From positions 1 to 31,103 of IMG/VR virus record IMGVR_UViG_3300034071_002139: DNA of 31,103 bases; one strand, written 5' to 3'. Under the pieces are notes generated by a model that saw only the letters and a list, made by a program, of their open reading frames with translations, did not search any database and was not told the DNA's origin. The DNA comes from a virus. A program made the position numbers and the translations under genes. Below, one piece after another: positions 14,481 through 28,589 of this stretch (its first letter is position 1; every line of letters begins with the position of its first letter).

Positions 14481-15013
14481 GCTACTTCAATCTCCCCAAG
14501 CAATACCCGGGCATGTATCACTTCAATGAAGAGACGCGGCTTTGGGTGCCTATTAAAGCCAAGGCAAAGAAACACCCACTTTGCCAAGTAGCTTTTTGCT
14601 CTCGACCGTCTGAGAAAGCCGCGAAGATCGGACGCAGTCTTCTTTGCGTGACTTGTCGGGTTCGCATGTGGAGGGCCAACAACCCCATCCGGGCAATCTA
14701 CAATGCGGTCAAGAACAAAGCACGGCGGCGGCGCATCCCCTTTGATCTGGACTTCGCCGTCTTCGAGCAGCTTTGCCACGAGACCGACTACCACGCCCGC
14801 CGGGGGAGATCGGTGAAGCATCTGCACATTGATCGCATTGACGCACTTCGGGGCTATCACAACGATAACGTGCAGATCTTGACCGCGGAAGACAACATCG
14901 ATAAAGGTCACCACGAAGAGACAAGGAGCCGCTACGAGTGGGAGGAGTATTGTGCCGGAGCCGAGGACCCTTCCGCAGCATGTGACAATCCCGCCGACGG
15001 CGATCCGTTTTGA
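14477..15013 (+). CDS. HNH endonuclease with zinc ribbon
   Basis: The 178-residue protein has a four-cysteine zinc ribbon (C36, C41, C57, C60), a basic helical segment (N-A-V-K-N-K-A-R-R-R-R) and an HNH core with H-I-D-R-I-D, G-Y-H-N-D-N-V-Q and a final D-N-I-D-K-G. HNH enzymes use a beta-beta-alpha metal fold to nick or cut DNA. It lies immediately upstream of the large terminase, a place where HNH proteins assist DNA packaging in many phages. A free-standing homing nuclease is the alternative. The start overlaps the stop of the primase-helicase. The C-terminal tail contains the promoter for the terminase gene. Confidence 0.8.
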   Translation: MSYFNLPKQYPGMYHFNEETRLWVPIKAKAKKHPLCQVAFCSRPSEKAAKIGRSLLCVTCRVRMWRANNPIRAIYNAVKNKARRRRIPFDLDFAVFEQLCHETDYHARRGRSVKHLHIDRIDALRGYHNDNVQILTAEDNIDKGHHEETRSRYEWEEYCAGAEDPSAACDNPADGDPF

Positions 15014-15038
15014 CTGGGGCAAGGAAGCGGGGTAAACT
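15010..15038 (+). promoter_or_regulatory. Promoter of the packaging genes, leaderless type
   Basis: TTGACT (15010-15015), a 17-bp spacer and TAAACT (15033-15038) precede the GTG start at 15045 by six bases. It begins inside the last codons of the HNH gene. This is the likely late promoter for terminase and the head genes. Confidence 0.7.
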
Positions 15039-15044
15039 CCCGTA

Positions 15045-16835
15045 GTGAAAGCATCCTCACAAAATACCATCATTCGCTACGGCCGCATCTGGGACGGGCG
15101 GTTGACTGATCTCGACATCGAACTTGCCGCCTTCAAACTCGAACTCACCGTCGAGGAGAATGGGCTCGGGAAATACCAGCATTGTCGGAACATCATCGAC
15201 ATGCTGTGGAACCACGAGGGAGCCACGATGAAGTTTGACTGGCATCCATGGGCCGAGCGCATGGTCGAGGAAGCTTGCGAGAACAAGTTCCTTTCAGTCG
15301 CAGGGTGCGGCTCATCGGGAAAATCCGACACCTTCGCCGTCTACGCGATCGTTTGCTATCTCGCCGACCCGCGGAACACTCGGGTTCTCGTTACTTCGAC
15401 TTCGTTGAAGGACTCCCGGATGCGGATTTGGGGTCGGATCAAAGAATACTGGACCGCTGTGCCCGGGCTCCCCGGCAAGCTCGTGGACTCCATGGGCATG
15501 ATCAAGTTCGTCGACGAGAATGGCGTGCCAGACGAAGGCAGCGGCATTGTCCTCGTTGCGGGGGAATCGAAAAAGGAAAAGGAATCCATCAAGAAGTTGA
15601 TCGGGTTTAAACGGAAGCGGGTCATTATGATCGCGGACGAGATGCCCGAACTTTCTTCGACGATCTACGACGCCGCTTTGTCTAACCTTGACTTGAACCC
15701 CTACTTCCAGTTGGTCGGCATCGGCAACCCCAACTCTCGTTTCGATGCGTTTGGGGTGTTCTCGAAACCCAAAGGCGGGTGGGGCTCGGTCTCAACCGAC
15801 GCTGGCGAATGGGACACCGTCGTCGGGAAGTGCATCAGGTTTGATGCCGAGAAAAGCCCAAACATTCTTGCGGGTCAAATGCTCTACCCATACCTCATCA
15901 CCGAGGAGAAGCTCGACAAGAAGAAGATGGAACTCGGGGAAAACTCGCTGCTCTACTGGCGGATGTATCGCGGGTTCTGGTGTCCGACTGGTTCGGACGC
16001 AGGTCTCTATTCGGAGGCTGACATCACTCAGTCCGGAGCCGACTCCTCTCAGGTCAAGTGGATGGGAGCGACTACGCGGGTAAGTTTTCTCGACACATCC
16101 TTCACCAGTGGAGGGGATGAGGCGGTTGCTTATATCGGGACTTTTGGCACGGACATCTATGGAACAGAACTCCTGCTGCTTGATCAGGACCCTCATGTTC
16201 TCGCCGACGACGTCAGCGATGATGCTTCGTTCGGATTCCAGATCGCTCGGAAATTCCGGGATCTCTGTCACCAGCACGGGATCTCGGTAAAGCACGCGGG
16301 GCTTGACGTCACCGGCGGGGGCACACCTTTCGCGGACATCCTCGCCTCGGTGTGGGGCGACGGGTTTCATCGATGCCTTTTCTCAGGAAGTGCGACCGAG
16401 CGCAGCGCCTCGGCTTCCGATTCCCGTTCTTGCTCCGATGTGTTCAGCAACAAAGTCTCGGAGTTGTGGGGAATCGGAGTGCAGTTTGTCCGGACGGGCC
16501 AGCTTCGGGGAATCACTAAGGATCTTGCACAAGAAATGACCGCCCGCCTTTATACCACCGAGGGCAAGGGGCGGATTCAAGTAGAGCCAAAGCGGAAGAT
16601 GAAAGCCCGCTTTGGCCGCAGCCCGGATCGGGCCGACGCCGCTTTTGGTCTTCTTGATCTTTGCCGCGAGCGGCTGTCTTTTGAGTGCGAGGAGATCCGC
16701 ACAGTCAAACCAGCGTCTGACTCGTCAGGAAACAAGTCGATGACTTGGGACGACTATATCACCCAGTCAGAGGTGATACACGCGCGATATGATGGCGATG
16801 AAGCGGAGTCGAGTATCCCCTTGCGCTTCTTCTAA
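15045..16835 (+). CDS. Terminase large subunit
   Basis: The 596-residue product has both terminase domains. The ATPase has Walker A G-C-G-S-S-G-K-S (87-94), Walker B V-I-M-I-A-D-E (193-199) and a coupling-like stretch near V-G-I-G-N-P-N-S. The RNase H-fold nuclease has D350 in V-S-F-L-D-T, D421 in G-L-D-V-T and D528/D531 in S-P-D-R-A-D-A. It cuts concatemeric DNA and drives it into the prohead through the portal. The GTG at 15045 is chosen because it lies six bases after a -10 box. Length is typical. No small terminase subunit is recognised in the window. Confidence 0.9.
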   Translation: MKASSQNTIIRYGRIWDGRLTDLDIELAAFKLELTVEENGLGKYQHCRNIIDMLWNHEGATMKFDWHPWAERMVEEACENKFLSVAGCGSSGKSDTFAVYAIVCYLADPRNTRVLVTSTSLKDSRMRIWGRIKEYWTAVPGLPGKLVDSMGMIKFVDENGVPDEGSGIVLVAGESKKEKESIKKLIGFKRKRVIMIADEMPELSSTIYDAALSNLDLNPYFQLVGIGNPNSRFDAFGVFSKPKGGWGSVSTDAGEWDTVVGKCIRFDAEKSPNILAGQMLYPYLITEEKLDKKKMELGENSLLYWRMYRGFWCPTGSDAGLYSEADITQSGADSSQVKWMGATTRVSFLDTSFTSGGDEAVAYIGTFGTDIYGTELLLLDQDPHVLADDVSDDASFGFQIARKFRDLCHQHGISVKHAGLDVTGGGTPFADILASVWGDGFHRCLFSGSATERSASASDSRSCSDVFSNKVSELWGIGVQFVRTGQLRGITKDLAQEMTARLYTTEGKGRIQVEPKRKMKARFGRSPDRADAAFGLLDLCRERLSFECEEIRTVKPASDSSGNKSMTWDDYITQSEVIHARYDGDEAESSIPLRFF

Positions 16836-16848
16836 TTTCTCCTATAAT
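16821..16848 (+). promoter_or_regulatory. Promoter before the GT-A-like gene, leaderless type
   Basis: TTGCGC (16821-16826), a 16-bp spacer and a perfect TATAAT (16843-16848) precede the ATG at 16855 by six bases. The -35 box is inside the last terminase codons. Confidence 0.65.
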
Positions 16849-16854
16849 TTACCC

Positions 16855-17946
16855 ATGCTTGCTATCGTCCCCGTAACAGTCAAGTCCGCCCCCTTGCTCG
16901 GACCCCTTGCCCGTCTTTTCGAGAAACTCGGCTCTCAAGGGCAGCACCGGCTTTTGGTCTCGTGCGACAGCCAAGCCCTCGAACAAGCGCAGCAGTTTGC
17001 CGAGGCAGTAAAACGGCTCTTTGTCGACGTATCGGTTTGCTCCGTTGGGGAGATCGACCTTACTCAGGCGGGACGCACAGTGCATCTTCGCGCGACATTG
17101 GAACACATGGTCCAAACCAAAAATCAGGAACCGTGGATTTGGATGGAAAATGCCTGTCCTACCAACCCCGACTGGCTTGACCAACTCCAGCAAGAATGGG
17201 ATCTCAAGCCGGTTGACCGGCATGTTTTGGGGTGCGTCGAGCCCACCTACTTTCGTGCCACCCCGGCACAGCAGAAAAAGGCTAATATTGTCAAACCCCT
17301 TTTCTTGCACAAGGGGCACCATGTCCGGTTCGGCGTTTACTCGTATGACTTTATTGATCGAGTGACTCTGCTTCTTTCTGCGCACAACACGCCATGGGAA
17401 CTCCACTGCCAAAACGAGATCGTGCCGATGACGCATCCGTCGTCGAGAATGGCGACTCTTTGGGCGTCCCGAAACTTTGAACTCAAGAGCCGAAGCCGAG
17501 TTGAAGGGGAGCCTACCCCCAACGTGGAGTCCGAGATTCGCGCAAATGCGAAAAAGGCGGCCGAACTCGACGACGTCTCGGTTATCCACGGGTGCCGCGA
17601 CGGCTCTCTTGAGTGGGTTGTATCTCGCCGCACCTTCAAACCCAAAACGGCCGAGGAGAAACTCGCCGCCGTGAGGGAAAATATCACCGAAGCCAAGGAG
17701 GTGGTGAGCGAATACGCCGAGAAGATCCGCTCGCAGGAAGCTGAACTCCAGACCCTTCGTGTCCGGGTCAGGGAACTTGAAGGACAGATCGCCGCCTACG
17801 AGGAGGAAGAGCCCGAAGAAGCGGTTGACCTTGTCGAGGAAGAAGTGGAGTTTGAAGGGGAGCTTTCCGCCGCATCACTTGAAGTTGATACGGAGAAGGA
17901 AACGCTGGCCAAGAAACTGACGTTCGCCCCCGTTGCCGCTGAATGA
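16855..17946 (+). CDS. GT-A glycosyltransferase-like protein with coiled-coil tail
   Basis: From the ATG at 16855 the product has 363 residues. An upstream in-frame ATG at 16789 lies inside the terminase gene and is rejected because the promoter lies between. Residues 1-250 look like a nucleotide-sugar-type alpha/beta fold: an N-terminal strand I-V-P-V-T, L-L-V-S-C-D, and W-I-W-M-E-N with a following P-D-W-L; near 244 comes V-I-H-G-C-R-D-G-S-L, which I associate with phage GT-like proteins. Residues of about 265-310 form a coiled coil and 310-345 are highly acidic. It may glycosylate a virion or host target, or be a non-enzymatic head protein. Its stop overlaps the portal start. Confidence 0.5.
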   Translation: MLAIVPVTVKSAPLLGPLARLFEKLGSQGQHRLLVSCDSQALEQAQQFAEAVKRLFVDVSVCSVGEIDLTQAGRTVHLRATLEHMVQTKNQEPWIWMENACPTNPDWLDQLQQEWDLKPVDRHVLGCVEPTYFRATPAQQKKANIVKPLFLHKGHHVRFGVYSYDFIDRVTLLLSAHNTPWELHCQNEIVPMTHPSSRMATLWASRNFELKSRSRVEGEPTPNVESEIRANAKKAAELDDVSVIHGCRDGSLEWVVSRRTFKPKTAEEKLAAVRENITEAKEVVSEYAEKIRSQEAELQTLRVRVRELEGQIAAYEEEEPEEAVDLVEEEVEFEGELSAASLEVDTEKETLAKKLTFAPVAAE

Positions 17947-20240
17947 ACGACGATCTCGACAAGCCAAAAATGGAAGACGGGGAACTGGTGATCCCCGAGA
18001 CTCGCTTTTCGTGTCCGAACGCAGTTCGCGGAACTTTCCGCAAATTGTTCGAGGACGACAAAGATTCGTCCAAAGCGCGGGCGCAGGAGATTCGCATGTT
18101 CAATGGGGCACGCCCATACAGCGAGACGGAACTCAAGAAGGCGCAGCAGAGTTTCCGCACCAACGTAAATTTCGGGGAGGGGGAGGACACCCTCAGTGAG
18201 GCGTTGACCGCCTACATCGACATGATGCAGTCGGTCGAGACCCTCTACACCGTCCGCACCAAGTTCGGGGCCGACCCCAACGAGCGCCGTCGCTATTCCG
18301 ATGCCATCTCGCGGAAGATGACCAAACTCATTCGGAAAAAATGGAACAAGTATTTCCACCGCTACCTGCTCAACGCGACCAAGTTCGTCTCCGGGGCGGT
18401 TTCCTTCAACGTGTTTCCGGATCACATCACATGGCAGTATGATGTCAAAGGCTTCGGAGAGTTCTATGTCCCTCGTGATTGCGACGCGACCGAAGACTCG
18501 GTGCCTTATGCGTTTGCCGTCGGTGAGATGGAAGTGGCAGAACTCTATGCCAAGATTCGGGACGAAGAATCGGCCCGCGCCATGGGGTGGGACGTCGAAG
18601 AAGCGCAAAAAGCTCTTGTCTCTGCGGCTCGCCGCCGGGGGCAGGGATCGACGACCTACGATTCGTGGGAGCGCCTTGCCGCTGCACTCAAGTCTGACGA
18701 TCTCTACACGTCGAGTCAATGCGACCGAGTTCCTGTGATTTACACTATTGTCCGCGAGTTCGACGGGAAGGTCTCGATGCTCATCAACACCCGCGAGCCA
18801 GCGGTCCACGCCAACGGAAATTCAAACGACGGTAAGGATGACAAGTTCCTTTACTCGCGTCCCGGTATTTATGACACGATGGCACAAGCCTTCGTGTCAT
18901 TTACTTTCGGGGTCGGAATGGATGGGAAGTATTATGGCATCCGCGGGCTCGGCAACAAGATCATGGCTCCGGTCCAGACCAACAACCGGATGCTTTGTCA
19001 AGGCATCGACGGAGCAATGATGTCGGCAGCAATGCCAATCCGACCGAAAAATGAATCGGCACTCGGCAAAGCACTGATCCACCCCCGAGGCCCCTACATG
19101 GTCATCCATCCGGACGCCGAGTTGGTTGACGCTCGGGCCAACAATTTCTCCCAAAACACTCTGCTGATAAGCCAGCAGATGTCTCGATTGATCGCCAGCA
19201 AAGCGGGGTCTTATACGGCCGCGCGAGCCCTTCCCGAGAGCAAGGACATGTCTCAGTATGAGGCATCGGCTCGGATCTCCAACGCAGCCACATTGTCGGC
19301 GACCAACTTGGTCCTCTACCTTGTGCAGTCGGAGAACCTATATCGGGAGCAGACCCGACGCATGATTGCGCCTGACTATCCGGAAACCGTTGCCGGTGGC
19401 CGAGAAATCAAAGAGGCGCTTCAAGAACTTTGGGATGAAGAAGGCGTCCCGCCCGAGGCGTGGTATGACGTCGACCCACAATCGGTCACCGTTACCTTTC
19501 CCGTTGGTGCCGGTAGTCAGGCAGCACGAAGCAACGCGTTTCGCCGACTCGCCGAGATTGCTCCAGCCATGGACGAAGAGGGGCAGCGAAATTTCTACCG
19601 CGATCGGGTGGCGGATGCGATGGGCGGATACGAGCATGTCGATCGCTACATCCCTCCGACAGGGGTCATGCGGCTTTCCGACGCGTCCAAAACGGCCATG
19701 CTCGAAAACGAGTTGCTCACAAAAGGCGCGAAAATCGAGGCGCTTTCCGAAGAGTTCCATATTGCACACCTCGACCAACACACGGCAAAGCTGCTTGAAT
19801 TTATTACCGCAGTGGACAACGGGCAGGTCGAGTTGACTGCTGTGGTTGAGCAGACAATTGGCATCCACGACCACGCGACGCAGCACTTGCAGTTCATGGC
19901 AGGGAACCCGATTACGATGCAGGATGCCGCCCGTTTCCGTCAAGTCTTGCAACAGACTGGAGAGATCATTCTTAACGGAATGCGGAAGCTTGAAGCAGAG
20001 CGGCAAGCGAATCCGCAAGCGGGGCCAGAGCAGCCTGACGCAAAGCAGCAAGAATACATGATGAAGCTCGCTTTCCAGCGGCAGAACATGGAAATGAAGC
20101 TTGAAGAAATGGCTCGATCCGCTGAACTCAAGATGAACATCGAGATGATGAAAGCGAATCAGGCGGCGGTTTTGGCCGACGCCAAAGCAAAAGCGGCGCT
20201 TTCTCCTTTTGCGGCAATGAACTCTCGCGCAACCCCTTGA
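17943..20240 (+). CDS. Portal protein
   Basis: This 765-residue protein lies between terminase and scaffold-capsid genes, the usual place of the portal. It is rich in helices and polar residues with no catalytic motif. Its size matches the large portals of podoviruses such as P22 (about 725 residues). The C-terminal 100 residues are a long charged coiled coil (K-Q-Q-E-Y-M-M-K, E-M-K-L-E-E-M-A, then Ala/Lys-rich), compatible with a barrel-like C-terminal extension. As a dodecamer it would form the DNA channel and the joint to the tail. The ATG overlaps the stop of the upstream gene. Confidence 0.8.
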   Translation: MNDDLDKPKMEDGELVIPETRFSCPNAVRGTFRKLFEDDKDSSKARAQEIRMFNGARPYSETELKKAQQSFRTNVNFGEGEDTLSEALTAYIDMMQSVETLYTVRTKFGADPNERRRYSDAISRKMTKLIRKKWNKYFHRYLLNATKFVSGAVSFNVFPDHITWQYDVKGFGEFYVPRDCDATEDSVPYAFAVGEMEVAELYAKIRDEESARAMGWDVEEAQKALVSAARRRGQGSTTYDSWERLAAALKSDDLYTSSQCDRVPVIYTIVREFDGKVSMLINTREPAVHANGNSNDGKDDKFLYSRPGIYDTMAQAFVSFTFGVGMDGKYYGIRGLGNKIMAPVQTNNRMLCQGIDGAMMSAAMPIRPKNESALGKALIHPRGPYMVIHPDAELVDARANNFSQNTLLISQQMSRLIASKAGSYTAARALPESKDMSQYEASARISNAATLSATNLVLYLVQSENLYREQTRRMIAPDYPETVAGGREIKEALQELWDEEGVPPEAWYDVDPQSVTVTFPVGAGSQAARSNAFRRLAEIAPAMDEEGQRNFYRDRVADAMGGYEHVDRYIPPTGVMRLSDASKTAMLENELLTKGAKIEALSEEFHIAHLDQHTAKLLEFITAVDNGQVELTAVVEQTIGIHDHATQHLQFMAGNPITMQDAARFRQVLQQTGEIILNGMRKLEAERQANPQAGPEQPDAKQQEYMMKLAFQRQNMEMKLEEMARSAELKMNIEMMKANQAAVLADAKAKAALSPFAAMNSRATP

Positions 20241-20246
20241 TTTTTT

Positions 20247-20561
20247 ATGGACGCCCCCCTCTCCATCAACGCGGATCTTCAACCAAAACTCGCCGAGTGG
20301 TTCGCCAGCCAGTCAAACATGACGTGGCTCCAAGCAGTGCTGAACACGCCAGAAGGAAACCTACTTGTCGAAGTGCTTCGTGAGTCTGCCCTCCCTACCG
20401 AACAAGATCTCCACGGGATCGCCGATGAGAGCTACCTTTCTCGGGTTGCGATTACTCACGCGAAACAGGTGGGCGTTCGTAACTGTATTGAGACCCTTGT
20501 CTCTCTTCGCCACCATGTTGAAGTCCCCGAAGAGCTTTCTAAAGAATGGGAGACTGACTGA
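20247..20561 (+). CDS. Unrecognised 104-aa protein between portal and scaffold
   Basis: The product is small, acidic and mainly helical (K-L-A-E-W-F-A-S-Q, L-L-V-E-V-L-R-E-S-A) and lacks a signal peptide or membrane segment. It contains no motif I can name. The start is six bases after the portal stop, without a Shine-Dalgarno sequence, so translation probably depends on ribosomes from the portal gene. A minor head or assembly factor is likely from position only. Confidence 0.6.
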   Translation: MDAPLSINADLQPKLAEWFASQSNMTWLQAVLNTPEGNLLVEVLRESALPTEQDLHGIADESYLSRVAITHAKQVGVRNCIETLVSLRHHVEVPEELSKEWETD

Positions 20562-20569
20562 CCTTTTCT

Positions 20570-21793
20570 ATGAAAACTACCCCCGAAGCCCCCGCCCCCT
20601 CTGAGCCGACGACTCTTTCGCCAGACGTCGCCAAACCCTCTCTTGCCGGAGACATCGCTTCTCGGCTCGGCGCTCTCTTTGAGCCTGCCGAAGCATCAGA
20701 GGCACCCGCCGCTTCCCCAGCCGAGACCAAAAAAGAACCCGCAGTTCCGGTTGCCGATAAAGGTAAAGAAGCCCCAGAAGGGGGCACCGAAGACGCGCCT
20801 GTCACTCTTGATTCGCTGATCCTAGACGTGGAAGACGCGTCGCTGGTGGTCGCCGATGACGACGAAATTCCGGCGTTTGTGAAAGGAGAAGAGGCAGTCA
20901 GCACTTGGAAGGGGCTCAAGCAGGCAGAAAAAGCTGCGCGTGCGGAAGCCGAAACTCTTAAAGCACAGGTCGAGGATCTCAAATCGGCTACCTCCGAGGC
21001 GGCGACGCAGGAACTGGAAGCGTTGCGCACCCGGGTAATCGAGCAAGAGAAAGCCCTTCTCGCATCCCGCATTGAAGAGTCTGACGAATACCGCACCGCG
21101 GTGACTCGGCCTCTTCAACAAATCGAGAAAGACATCATGGGGCTGGTGGGAGATGACGAAGTCGCCAACGCCGTCTTTGACGGCATGTTGACCGGAGACG
21201 CCCGCGCCCGCGCCGAAAAGATTTCGGACGCTGTGTCGGATCTTTCGCCGATGGCGCAGAACCACATCTACGCGCTCATCAAGGACTACGACAAGGTGAT
21301 CGCTCATCGCGAGACGATCCGCCAGAAAGCTAGCGAAGCCAAAGCGGAGATCGAGCGGGCGACCCTAGAAAAGCAGTCTGTCGAGACGGCGGAGCAGAAA
21401 AAGATTCGGGAAGCCGCGACCACCAAAATCTGGGAGAACATCACAAAGACGCTTCCTTTCATGGTCGATGAAGAAGGGGCGATTCTTCCCGAATACGAAC
21501 AAGTCTTGGCCAAAGCCAAGCAAGGAGACATTACTAGGGCTGCATTCGCGACTCAAGCCTTCGCCCCGATCGCCATTCACCTTGTGCCTCAGTTGGCCGA
21601 GATGCTGAAAAAGAAAGACGGGGAGATTGCCTCACTCACCAAGCAGGTATCTCGATTGACTGGGGCGAGTCCGTCGTCAGCGGCATTCAAGGATCGAGGC
21701 TCTTCGGAGACGGCAGCGAAGCCGCTTCCGAAAGGAGGACTCGCGGTTGCTTTGGCAGAGAAACTGGCGGAAGCCGGAGTTACGCGCAACTGA
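20570..21793 (+). CDS. Capsid scaffolding protein (probable)
   Basis: The 407-residue protein is acidic. Residues 1-85 are low-complexity Ala/Pro/Glu, about 115-185 and 265-300 are coiled coil, and the C-terminus is basic (K-P-L-P-K-G-G then A-E-K-L-A-E). A helical coiled-coil protein with a basic end just before the capsid gene is the classical shape of a phage scaffold, which templates prohead assembly and then leaves. There is no protease motif. The call rests on shape and order, not on a recognised family. It is followed by hairpins that may reduce or control readthrough into the capsid gene. Confidence 0.65.
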   Translation: MKTTPEAPAPSEPTTLSPDVAKPSLAGDIASRLGALFEPAEASEAPAASPAETKKEPAVPVADKGKEAPEGGTEDAPVTLDSLILDVEDASLVVADDDEIPAFVKGEEAVSTWKGLKQAEKAARAEAETLKAQVEDLKSATSEAATQELEALRTRVIEQEKALLASRIEESDEYRTAVTRPLQQIEKDIMGLVGDDEVANAVFDGMLTGDARARAEKISDAVSDLSPMAQNHIYALIKDYDKVIAHRETIRQKASEAKAEIERATLEKQSVETAEQKKIREAATTKIWENITKTLPFMVDEEGAILPEYEQVLAKAKQGDITRAAFATQAFAPIAIHLVPQLAEMLKKKDGEIASLTKQVSRLTGASPSSAAFKDRGSSETAAKPLPKGGLAVALAEKLAEAGVTRN

Positions 21794-22035
21794 TACATCA
21801 GAATTTGTATCTTGTTTTTGACCTTGACGCACGTTGCCCTTGAAGTAGGGTGACGTGCGTTTCTGCTTTTCCGCACAATGAAAAGCACAGAAGTTCGGTC
21901 TGTCATCCGGGCGTTCAGCAATTCTAATCTTGATCTGATAGTCACAAACGCGACTGTCGGGATTTGCCGATCGCCCCGCTCCATGAGGATTCGGGATACC
22001 GTGAGGCCCCAAAAACTCGTGAAAGAAATAATCTC
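21792..22035 (+). promoter_or_regulatory. Structured leader upstream of the capsid gene
   Basis: GATACA (21792-21797) pairs with TGTATC (21806-21811), followed by TTGTTTTT: a weak terminator. ACGCACGT (21827-21834) pairs perfectly with ACGTGCGT (21853-21860), extended inside by CCCT/AGGG (21838-21841 with 21847-21850) and followed by a T-rich stretch. The second hairpin overlaps a possible promoter: TTGACG (21824-21829), 16 bp, TAGGGT (21846-21851). If used, it gives the capsid mRNA a leader of about 180 nt, the only long leader I infer here. Nothing else is recognised between 21870 and 22035. Confidence 0.5.
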
Positions 22036-23220
22036 ATGGCAGCACCCAACATTGATCAACTTCTTACTGTGGAATCTGGCCGCATCGGCGAAGACATCCA
22101 CAATCGCACCATGCACCGGTCCATCTGGATCGACATGGTTGAAAAAGGCACATGGCCCGACGGCATGGGGCAAAGCATCTCCGTTCTCGTTTACGAGAAC
22201 TCGGTTCCTGCTTCGCCCACCGCTTGGTCCACGATCGGATTCAACGACAACAGCGGAAACACTTGTGTTCCCGAAGCCGACCAGATCGAGTTCGCGCAAA
22301 CGCTTCGTTCCTACAACCTCGCCCAAAAGGCGCTGGAAGGACCCAAGATCTGCGTCAACGATCTTCGCTACACCTTCCAAGCCCAGAAGCAGCTTGACAA
22401 CTGCTTCTCCATCTTGGCCAACAACGCCCAAGAACTGCTTGCGAACCGGCACCGTGACGAATACATCCGTCTCGCGGGGCACAAGGTGATCTGCACCGAC
22501 GGGTATCCCGAAGGAAGCGCGTCTTTCCCCGCCACGGAGCCGACCAGTCGGCTCACCAGTGGGGCACTCAAGCGCATCTACCTTCGCCTTATGCGCGACG
22601 GCGCTGCCCGTGACGGCGGCTCGCTTGCCATGGTTGACGGAGCCCCGGCGTTCATCGCGGTCATGTCTCCTGAGACTGACGAAGCCATCATCGAGCAGGA
22701 CTACCAGATCCGCGAAGATTTCCGCGACACGGATCGTGCGCCGGAACTCCTCCGGGCTCTCGGCATCAAACGCGCCTACAAGGGTTTCTACCACGTCATC
22801 GACCACGAAGCGCCTCGCTACGACTTCGTTTCGTCCGCGTGGGTTCGCAGGAACTACTACAACTTGCAGGCAACCACGCAGGGCAATCGGGCGATCTTGA
22901 ACCCGGCCTACGACACGGCTGAGTATGAGGACTCCGTCATCTTCCTGCCGTCGGTCTACCGCACCCTTGTTCCTGCTCCGATCTCGACTCCCGGTGGCAA
23001 CACCAGCTTCGAGCCTCAGAGCTACATGGGTGACTGGAAGTGGCTCAACATCCAAGACCGCATCGACAACCCGGATATGTCGTGGGGCAACTTCCGCGGG
23101 CTGTTTGCCTGTGGCTCTGAGCCGATCCACCCCGAGTTCGGTTGGGTCATCCGCCACCTTCGACCCAACATCGCGCAGGTGTTCGTCGACGCTGACGGCA
23201 ACACCGTCGAGGCTGCGTAA
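22036..23220 (+). CDS. Major capsid protein (probable)
   Basis: From the ATG at 22036 ([10 protein letters not shown]) the product has 394 residues. It is a mixed alpha/beta protein without catalytic motif, signal or membrane segment. It follows portal and probable scaffold genes, has a long structured leader and is followed by strong hairpins, all fitting a highly expressed coat protein with an HK97-type fold. An in-frame ATG at 21964 would add 24 residues with no coat-like character, so I reject it. The sequence does not let me name a capsid family. Confidence 0.75.
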   Translation: MAAPNIDQLLTVESGRIGEDIHNRTMHRSIWIDMVEKGTWPDGMGQSISVLVYENSVPASPTAWSTIGFNDNSGNTCVPEADQIEFAQTLRSYNLAQKALEGPKICVNDLRYTFQAQKQLDNCFSILANNAQELLANRHRDEYIRLAGHKVICTDGYPEGSASFPATEPTSRLTSGALKRIYLRLMRDGAARDGGSLAMVDGAPAFIAVMSPETDEAIIEQDYQIREDFRDTDRAPELLRALGIKRAYKGFYHVIDHEAPRYDFVSSAWVRRNYYNLQATTQGNRAILNPAYDTAEYEDSVIFLPSVYRTLVPAPISTPGGNTSFEPQSYMGDWKWLNIQDRIDNPDMSWGNFRGLFACGSEPIHPEFGWVIRHLRPNIAQVFVDADGNTVEAA

Positions 23221-23237
23221 TTACGCCGCCTGTCCCC

Positions 23238-23295
23238 TTTTCTTCGGGGGCGAAGAAAACCAGCAACGCCGGGGGTTCTTTCGAGGACCCCCGGC
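23238..23295 (+). terminator. Two strong hairpins after the capsid gene
   Basis: TTTTCTTCG (23238-23246) pairs perfectly with CGAAGAAAA (23251-23259) around a GGGG loop. GCCGGGGGT (23268-23276) then pairs with ACCCCCGGC (23287-23295). Neither is followed by a long T run on the + strand, so they may stabilise the capsid mRNA 3' end or act as partial terminators before the fibre gene. Confidence 0.6.
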
Positions 23296-23309
23296 AACCT
23301 TCTCAATCA

Positions 23310-28153
<4,844 letters not shown>

Positions 28154-28157
<4 letters not shown>

Positions 28158-28588
28158 TTTCAATTCACGACATCCTTTCTTTTGCGTGGCCTAACCGTGG
28201 AGGCTGGCGAGTCTACGGTGACCAGATCACCGCAGGAGACGGTGGTCCTATCCCTACGATGGAAGAGATCGAAGCTGCCCGACCTGCGGCTGAGATCACC
28301 CACGCCGCGAACCTAGCGGCAGTGACACTCGCAAACACAAGAGCGAACCTGATCCTCACCCGCGCCCAGTTCGGCGAAATGCTGATCCGCCGAGGTATCA
28401 AATCTTCTGTTCTCGCAGCTATCGCGGCTATCCAAGATCCCACCACTCGCGAGATTATGACCGAGTGGTTTGAATACGCTCCGACCGTGCGGCGAACTTC
28501 CCCGAAAGTTGAGGCGATCCGGCAGCAACTCCTCCTCGACGCAGACGATGTTGACGATTGGTTCACTGAAGCGATGGGCTACGAGTAA
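28154..28588 (+). CDS. Small phage protein downstream of the fibre gene
   Basis: The 144-residue product starts at the ATG overlapping the fibre stop. It has a short N-terminal beta part (residues 1-35) and a helical C-terminal part with [27 protein letters not shown] and a final acidic helix (D-A-D-D-V-D-D-W-F). The Q-F-x-x-x-L plus E-Y-A-x-T-V-x-R-x-S-P pattern resembles small proteins found after fibre genes in many phages. Their role is not established; a fibre chaperone or attachment factor would fit the coupling. Confidence 0.55.
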
Positions 28589-28589
28589 T

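Noticed and set aside
16789-16854. Upstream start for the GT-A-like gene
   Set aside because: It lies inside the terminase gene and upstream of a near-perfect promoter whose start would fall at about 16855.
21878-22489. Possible extra + strand gene before and within the capsid gene
   Set aside because: Two thirds of it overlaps the capsid gene in another frame, and the product is Arg/Ser/Thr-rich low complexity typical of shifted frames.
21589-23157. 522-codon minus-strand frame across scaffold and capsid genes
   Set aside because: It crosses two + strand genes and the intergenic hairpins and has no recognisable domain.
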